NCBI GenBank assembly: GCA_023419055.1
Contig: JAEZYO010000433.1
Location: forward strand, 1 to 6,195
Length of the DNA stretch: 6,195 bases
Reading direction: 5' to 3'
Source of the DNA: Pseudomonadota bacterium
GTDB taxonomy: Bacteria; Myxococcota; Polyangia; Polyangiales; Polyangiaceae
A program made the position numbers and the translations under genes. Below the pieces are notes generated by a model, which did no database searches, was not told the DNA's origin, and saw nothing but the letters and a program-made list of their open reading frames with translations. Positions 1 through 3,871 of the stretch are shown one piece after another; the stretch's first letter is position 1; every line of letters begins with the position of its first letter.

Positions 1-307
1 CGGCACGTCTTCCGGTGGTTCGTCGGCGACGACGGGTGGCGCGTCCGGTTCGGGTTCCGGCGGCACGGCCGGAACCACAGGGAGCACGGGCTCCACGGGC
101 TCTACAGGTAGCACCGGCAGCACGGGTAGCACCGGCAGCACGGGTAGCACGGGTAGCACGGGGTCGACCGGGAGCACCGGCGCCACGGGTTCGGGCGGCA
201 CCTCTGGGGCCGGCGGCTCGGGCGGCGGTGGCGCGGGCGGCACCTCGGGCGGCTCGGGTGGCGGCGGCGCCGGTGGCGCTTCCGGCGGCTCCGGCGGCAG
301 CACGTGA
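1..307 (+). CDS. 3' end of an unidentified gene: Gly/Ser/Thr-rich C-terminal tail (partial)
   Basis: The frame starting at position 2 is open to a TGA at 305-307 and gives 101 residues, nearly all Gly, Ser, Thr and Ala. The core is eleven GST tripeptides, followed by GGS, GGA and GGT runs and the terminal residues GGSGGST. No domain or catalytic motif is visible, so the function cannot be called. The frame was chosen because its composition matches the spacers of the three downstream lipoproteins and its stop lies 54 bp before the next start. In those neighbours the same kind of sequence sits between the lipidated Cys and the enzyme domain, whereas here it is the C-terminus. It could be a normal disordered tail, or a lipoprotein leader and stalk that has lost its enzyme domain. 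The 5' part lies outside the window. A frame-3 reading (15-326) is also open but is Arg/Ala/Pro-rich and looks like a shadow. Confidence 0.6.
   Translation, partial: GTSSGGSSATTGGASGSGSGGTAGTTGSTGSTGSTGSTGSTGSTGSTGSTGSTGSTGSTGATGSGGTSGAGGSGGGGAGGTSGGSGGGGAGGASGGSGGST
80..178 (+). repeat. 9-bp coding tandem repeat, eleven GST tripeptides
   Basis: Eleven consecutive 9-bp units each encode Gly-Ser-Thr, and a twelfth degenerate unit reads GAT. Third positions vary (ggt/ggc/ggg, agc/tcc/tct/tcg, acg/acc/aca), so the amino-acid pattern is better kept than the DNA. This fits selection for a flexible tail more than very recent slippage. Length changes in whole 9-bp units would keep the frame. Confidence 0.85.
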
Positions 308-361
308 GCAGCAGTTAGTTAGCTAGTTCGACCCTTCCAAAATAGCCTCGAGGTGACATTG
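308..361 (+). other. 54-bp intergenic gap with a six-frame stop block
   Basis: This short spacer is visibly richer in A and T than its surroundings. Positions 315-326 read TTAGTTAGCTAG, which has TAG in all three forward frames (316, 320, 324) and TAA, TAA and TAG in all three reverse frames. I see no convincing -35/-10 pair and no hairpin with a T-run, so neither a promoter nor a terminator is called. The end of the gap carries the Shine-Dalgarno of the next gene. Confidence 0.6.
350..356 (+). promoter_or_regulatory. Ribosome binding site of the first GH30 gene
   Basis: GAGGTGA lies 5 nt upstream of the ATG at 362. A GTG in the same frame at 353 overlaps this motif and would add three residues (MTL). 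The spacing favours the ATG at 362 as the true start. Confidence 0.6.
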
Positions 362-2092
362 ATGACGCACTGCAACCGCGCACTCTTTTCCACGATGGGA
401 GCTGGTATCGCTACCATCTTGGGCTTCCTCATGACCGCTTGTGGTGACGACACGAGCACACCAGGAGGAGGTACCGGTGCCGGCCAGGGCGCAGGAGCCA
501 CCGGTGCCGGTGCTGGAACCGGTGCCGGTGGCGCGAGCAATGCCGGCGGCGCGAGCAATGCCGGTGGTGCGAGCAACGCCGGCGGCGCGAGCAATGCCGG
601 CGGCGCGAGCAATGCCGGCGGCGCGAGCAACGCCGGCGGCGCGAGCAACACGGGTGGCTCCGCGGGCTCCGGTGGTAGTGGCGGTGGTGAACCCATCGTC
701 AAGCCGGGCCTCGTCACCTCGAACGCGGAAGGCTTCTGGGTAGTGGGCGACACCATGCCCAGCACGGGGACCGCCACGGTTACCGTGAATGTCGACCAGC
801 TCCAGCAGGTCTGGCACGGCTTCGGCGGCACCTTCAACGAGCGTGGCTGGGACGCGCTACAGAAGCTCAGTGAGGCCGACCGCGCGCGCGCCATCAGCCT
901 CCTCTTCAGCAAGAGCGACGGCGCGGCCTTTACATGGGGTCGCATCCCGATCGGCGCGAGCGACTACGCGACGGATCGCTACACGCTTTGCGATCAAGAG
1001 AGCTTGGACATGTCCAAGTTCGACATCACTCGCGACACGATGAAGCTCCATCCGTACATCAAGGCCGCGCAGGCGGTTGCGTCGGACATCAAGTTCTGGG
1101 GCAGCCCGTGGACGCCCCCTCCCTGGATGAAGGAGGGCACGACGAAGGAAGGCGGATACGACCGCGGCCGAATGAGGAACGAGGAGAGCGTCCTCGCCGC
1201 CTACGCGCAGTACTTCGTCAAGTGGGTCCAGGGCTACGAAGCGGCGGGGATCCCGATCGATCACGTGCATCCGCAGAACGAACCAGGTTGGTCGCAGGAC
1301 TACCCGAGCTGCGCCTGGGGTCCGTCCAGCGATGACAAGAACCTCCAGCCCTTCATGGGGCCCTTCACGGAGCGGCTCGGCGCAGCGCTCTCCGGCGCGG
1401 GGCTGAGCACGAAGGTTTGGTACGGCACTCTCTCGAACAACGACACCTTCGTCAGCTACTGGGGCAACCTCTCCAGTGCGGGCCGCGCGCTGATCGGCGG
1501 AGTCGGGCTCCAGTGGGGCACCATGGGGCGCATCGGGACCATCAAGACGGACGCGCCGAACGCGATCATCATGCAGTCCGAGCACATGTGCGGGAACTAC
1601 CCGTGGCTCAGCACGAAGGCCAACAGCAAGGAAGCGGCGGACCAGAACAGCTTCTACGCCGCCGAAGCGCCCAACAACTACAACTACGGCCTCGAGTCGT
1701 GGGGTCTCATCCGCGACTGGATCAAGGCGGGCGTCAACATCTACAGCGCCTGGAACATGGTGCTGAACACCGGCGGCTTCAGCATGGATACGGTGCGGCC
1801 ATGGCCGCAGAACGCGCTGCTCGCCGTCGACGAGGCCGGGCAGAAGTTGATCGAGACTCCGACGTATTGGGTCTTCCGCCACGTGTCGCAGTACGTCTCG
1901 CCCGGCGCGACGCGCGTGAACACGACCGGCGGTGACGCCCTCGCGTTCAAGAACCCGGACGGGAGCTTCACCACCATCCTGCACAACTCCGGGCAGTCGC
2001 CTGCTGCAACGGTGCTCTCGGTCGGTGCGACCACGGTGGAGTTCATGATTCCGGCTCGCGGCTGGGCCACCGTCAACACCCCCGCGCCCTGA
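362..2092 (+). CDS. Surface lipoprotein GH30-family glycoside hydrolase (copy A)
   Basis: This 576-residue protein is a predicted lipoprotein. It has a short n-region, a hydrophobic stretch at about residues 13-24 and a lipobox-like LMTAC with Cys27 as lipidation site, followed by G28, so outer-membrane sorting is plausible. Residues 29-109 are a disordered spacer containing seven GGASN(A/T) units. The folded part from about residue 110 shows GH30 marks: GFGGTFNE at 153-160, SPWTPPPWM, the acid/base in PQNEP (E307), the nucleophile in MQSEH (E407), and SAWNMVLN. A C-terminal beta domain runs from about 513 to 576. GH30 enzymes are retaining beta-glycosidases. The pattern looks closer to the glucosylceramidase/beta-xylosidase side (GH30_1-like) than to GH30_8 glucuronoxylanases, whose Arg-containing beta8 loop I do not see. 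The exact substrate is unknown; the GH67 gene downstream suggests xylan fragments. Cys317 and Cys410 flank the two catalytic Glu and are shared with copy B, while Cys210 is unique to this copy. Confidence 0.88.
   Translation: MTHCNRALFSTMGAGIATILGFLMTACGDDTSTPGGGTGAGQGAGATGAGAGTGAGGASNAGGASNAGGASNAGGASNAGGASNAGGASNAGGASNTGGSAGSGGSGGGEPIVKPGLVTSNAEGFWVVGDTMPSTGTATVTVNVDQLQQVWHGFGGTFNERGWDALQKLSEADRARAISLLFSKSDGAAFTWGRIPIGASDYATDRYTLCDQESLDMSKFDITRDTMKLHPYIKAAQAVASDIKFWGSPWTPPPWMKEGTTKEGGYDRGRMRNEESVLAAYAQYFVKWVQGYEAAGIPIDHVHPQNEPGWSQDYPSCAWGPSSDDKNLQPFMGPFTERLGAALSGAGLSTKVWYGTLSNNDTFVSYWGNLSSAGRALIGGVGLQWGTMGRIGTIKTDAPNAIIMQSEHMCGNYPWLSTKANSKEAADQNSFYAAEAPNNYNYGLESWGLIRDWIKAGVNIYSAWNMVLNTGGFSMDTVRPWPQNALLAVDEAGQKLIETPTYWVFRHVSQYVSPGATRVNTTGGDALAFKNPDGSFTTILHNSGQSPAATVLSVGATTVEFMIPARGWATVNTPAP
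527..652 (+). repeat. 18-bp coding tandem repeat, seven GGASN(A/T) units
   Basis: Seven direct units of 18 bp run at 527, 545, 563, 581, 599, 617 and 635. Six encode GGASNA and the last GGASNT. The units differ only at a few third positions (ggc/ggt, aat/aac) plus the final Thr codon, so the DNA itself is nearly identical, which points to recent expansion. Units 4 and 5 are identical. The repeat forms part of the stalk between the lipid anchor and the GH30 domain, and gain or loss of units keeps the frame. Confidence 0.95.
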
Positions 2093-2110
2093 TGTAGAAA
2101 GTTGCAGTAA

Positions 2111-2150
2111 AGCGCCTTCCGCCGTCGGACTTTCCGGGGCGGAAGGCGCT
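2111..2150 (+). terminator. Strong hairpin between the two GH30 genes (terminator or mRNA-processing/stability element)
   Basis: AGCGCCTTCCGCC at 2111-2123 is perfectly complementary to GGCGGAAGGCGCT at 2138-2150, giving a 13-bp stem. Inside the 14-nt loop, CGGA (2126-2129) can pair with TCCG (2133-2136) to extend it after a small internal bulge. The sequence after the stem is CTTCGTTGGAG, with only a broken T-run, so it is a weak classical intrinsic terminator. It lies 18 bp after the first GH30 stop and ends 7 bp before the next gene's Shine-Dalgarno. Partial termination, protection of the upstream mRNA 3' end, or segmental control of expression are all possible. The hairpin itself is certain from sequence; its role is inferred. 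Confidence 0.6.
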
Positions 2151-2157
2151 CTTCGTT

Positions 2158-2161
2158 GGAG
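2158..2161 (+). promoter_or_regulatory. Ribosome binding site of the second GH30 gene
   Basis: GGAG lies 6 nt before the ATG at 2168. An in-frame TTG at 2156 would put the start on top of this motif and add four residues (MEPL), so the ATG is preferred. The motif begins 7 bp beyond the intergenic hairpin. Confidence 0.6.
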
Positions 2162-2167
2162 CCGCTG

Positions 2168-3868
2168 ATGAGAAGACCGGGACGATCGCTACTAGGGGCG
2201 TGTGTTGCTTGCTTCGTCTGGGCGTGTTCGTCGACCGAGACTCCGAATAGCTCGACGGGGGCCGGCGGCACCGGGAGCAACGCAGGCGGTAGCGGCGCCG
2301 GCGCGGCAGGCGGCGCCAGCGGCGCTGCGAACGGAGGCAGCGCGGGCTCGACCGGCGCAAGCGGAGGTAACGGCAGCGGTGGCGCGAGCGGAGGCAACGG
2401 CAGCGGTGGCGCGAGCGGCGCGTCGCAGGGCGGCTCCGGAGGTTCTCCGGTCGTCGTCGAGCGCCCTCCGCTCGTGACGTCGGGAGCGGGCGAGTACTGG
2501 AAAGTGGGCACGCTGACGGAGGTGACCACGGGCACGCCCACGGTCACCGTGGACGTGGCGAGCGCGCTTCAGACGTGGATCGGCTTTGGCGGCACCTTCA
2601 ACGAGGCGGGCTGGGACGCGCTCGGCGCGCTGACGGACACCGCGGAGCGCGATCGGGCGATCAAGCTGCTCTTCAGCCCGGCCGAAGGCGCAAACTTCGC
2701 CTGGGGTCGCATCCCGCTCGGCGCGAGCGACTACGCGCTCAGCCGCTACACGCTCGATGATCCTCCGGGCAACGCGGCCGATCCGAACATGGAGCACTTC
2801 TCCATCGCTCGCGACGAGATGGCGCTCATCCCGTACATCAAGGCCGCGCAGGCAGTGAAGGGTGACATCAAGTTCTGGGCGAGCCCCTGGACCCCGCCGC
2901 CGTGGATGAAGACTCCCGCTCAGTATGACGGAACCGACGAAGGGCCCGGCGGCAATCCGGCTCCCACGTACGAGGCGTACATCAACGACGACTCGGCGAC
3001 CTTGCAGGCCTACGCGCTCTACTTCGCGCGTTTCATCGAAGCCTACGGAGAGAAGGGCATCCCGATCGACCACGTCCAGCCGCAGAACGAGCCGGGCTAC
3101 GACACCCGGTATCCCTCGTGCTTGTGGGACGCGGGCCTGCTCAGCACCTTCGTCAAAACGTATCTCGGTCCGACGCTCGCGGAGCGTACCCCCAACACGA
3201 AGATCTGGTTCGGCACGCTCTCGAACGATCAGACGTACCCGAACGACATCATGGGCCTCTCGGGGGACGCGCTGAACTACGTGACGGGCGTGGGCCTCCA
3301 GTGGAACACCATGGGGCGCATCCCTTCGCTCCTCGGCATGAAGTCCGACCTTCTCATCATGCAGACGGAGCACAAGTGCGGCAATTACCCGTTCACCGTC
3401 AATAACCCCGCGCCGTTCCAGCCTCCGGCGTTCAACGCCGACAAGCCGCAGAACGACCACGCGTACGCGATGGAGAGCTGGTACTACATCCGCCAGTGGA
3501 TCAAGGCGGGCGTCCACGCGTACAGCGCCTGGAACATGGTGCTCGATACGGTCGGAAAGAACCTCGACGCCCAGCGCCCTTGGCCGCAGAACGCGCTCCT
3601 CGTGGTCGATCGCGCCGCGAACAAGCTGATCGAGACGCCGGCTTACTACGTCTTCCGGCACCTCTCGTTCTTCGTGGACCCCGGCGCCACGCACCTGACC
3701 ACGACGGGCGGCGACGCGCTCGCGTTCAAGAACCCCGACGGCAGCATCGTCACGGTCGTGTTCAACTCGGCGAACGCGGCGGCCGATACGATTGTTGCTC
3801 TCGGTACCACCAACGTTCAGGTCCAGGTCCCGGCTCAGGGCTGGGCCACCGTCTACTGGAAGGGCTGA
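2168..3868 (+). CDS. Surface lipoprotein GH30-family glycoside hydrolase (copy B)
   Basis: This 566-residue protein is a tandem paralogue of the upstream GH30. The leader has an RRPGR n-region and a hydrophobic stretch, with Cys20 as the likely lipidated residue (FVWAC, then SS). Trp at -2 makes the lipobox atypical. Residues 21-97 form a Gly/Ser/Ala/Asn spacer. The enzyme part shows GFGGTFNEAGW from 139, SPWTPPPWMK, the acid/base in PQNEP (E308), the nucleophile in MQTEH (E401), SAWNMVLD, and a C-terminal beta domain from about 504. Cys318 and Cys404 match the pair in copy A. Compared with A, the loop after PPPWMK is about 10 residues longer (nt 2912-3004) and the segment after the acid/base is shorter, so specificity may differ. 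The leader shows no clear similarity to that of A, although the catalytic parts align throughout. The GH67 gene starts 3 bp after the stop, so the two are very likely co-transcribed and translationally coupled. The substrate is inferred only: beta-linked xylan fragments or another beta-glycan. Confidence 0.88.
   Translation: MRRPGRSLLGACVACFVWACSSTETPNSSTGAGGTGSNAGGSGAGAAGGASGAANGGSAGSTGASGGNGSGGASGGNGSGGASGASQGGSGGSPVVVERPPLVTSGAGEYWKVGTLTEVTTGTPTVTVDVASALQTWIGFGGTFNEAGWDALGALTDTAERDRAIKLLFSPAEGANFAWGRIPLGASDYALSRYTLDDPPGNAADPNMEHFSIARDEMALIPYIKAAQAVKGDIKFWASPWTPPPWMKTPAQYDGTDEGPGGNPAPTYEAYINDDSATLQAYALYFARFIEAYGEKGIPIDHVQPQNEPGYDTRYPSCLWDAGLLSTFVKTYLGPTLAERTPNTKIWFGTLSNDQTYPNDIMGLSGDALNYVTGVGLQWNTMGRIPSLLGMKSDLLIMQTEHKCGNYPFTVNNPAPFQPPAFNADKPQNDHAYAMESWYYIRQWIKAGVHAYSAWNMVLDTVGKNLDAQRPWPQNALLVVDRAANKLIETPAYYVFRHLSFFVDPGATHLTTTGGDALAFKNPDGSIVTVVFNSANAAADTIVALGTTNVQVQVPAQGWATVYWKG
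2357..2419 (+). repeat. 27-bp coding repeat in the spacer of GH30 copy B
   Basis: Two direct 27-bp units (2357-2383 and 2384-2410) each encode ASGGNGSGG, followed by a partial third unit (ASG, to 2419). The units differ only at third positions. It lies in the stalk, in the same position as the GGASNA repeat of copy A, but is a different motif. Confidence 0.85.
3858..3864 (+). promoter_or_regulatory. Ribosome binding site of the GH67 gene, inside the GH30 copy B 3' end
   Basis: GGAAGGG lies within the last codons of GH30 copy B, 7 nt before the ATG at 3872. With stop and start only 3 bp apart, ribosomes ending on the GH30 gene can reinitiate on the GH67 gene. Confidence 0.6.
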
Positions 3869-3871
3869 CCG

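Noticed and set aside
15..326. Frame-3 Arg/Ala/Pro-rich open frame over the upstream gene tail
   Set aside because: The composition is that of an out-of-frame reading of Gly/Ser/Thr codons. The frame ending at 307 matches the spacer style of the neighbours.
353..361. GTG at 353 as start of the first GH30
   Set aside because: It overlaps the best Shine-Dalgarno; the ATG at 362 has proper spacing. The TTG at 2156 for the second GH30 is set aside for the same reason.
527..652. Possible CRISPR or other non-coding repeat array
   Set aside because: The units are contiguous 18-bp in-frame codon repeats without spacers, inside a coding region.
319..945. - strand frame with a regular LLAPPA repeat
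   Set aside because: The repeat is just the reverse reading of the GGASNA array; the + strand frame continues into a real enzyme domain.
857..1984. 375-codon open frame on the - strand opposite the first GH30 gene
   Set aside because: Same pattern as above: Arg/Val/Asp-rich with no motif, and a mirror of a well-supported + strand enzyme.
362..3868. Calling the two GH30 enzymes GH30_8 glucuronoxylanases because of the GH67 neighbour
   Set aside because: I do not see the Arg-containing beta8 loop that binds the glucuronic acid side group in GH30_8, and the SPWTPPPWM and SAWNMVL patterns look more like GH30_1-type enzymes. Subfamily left open.
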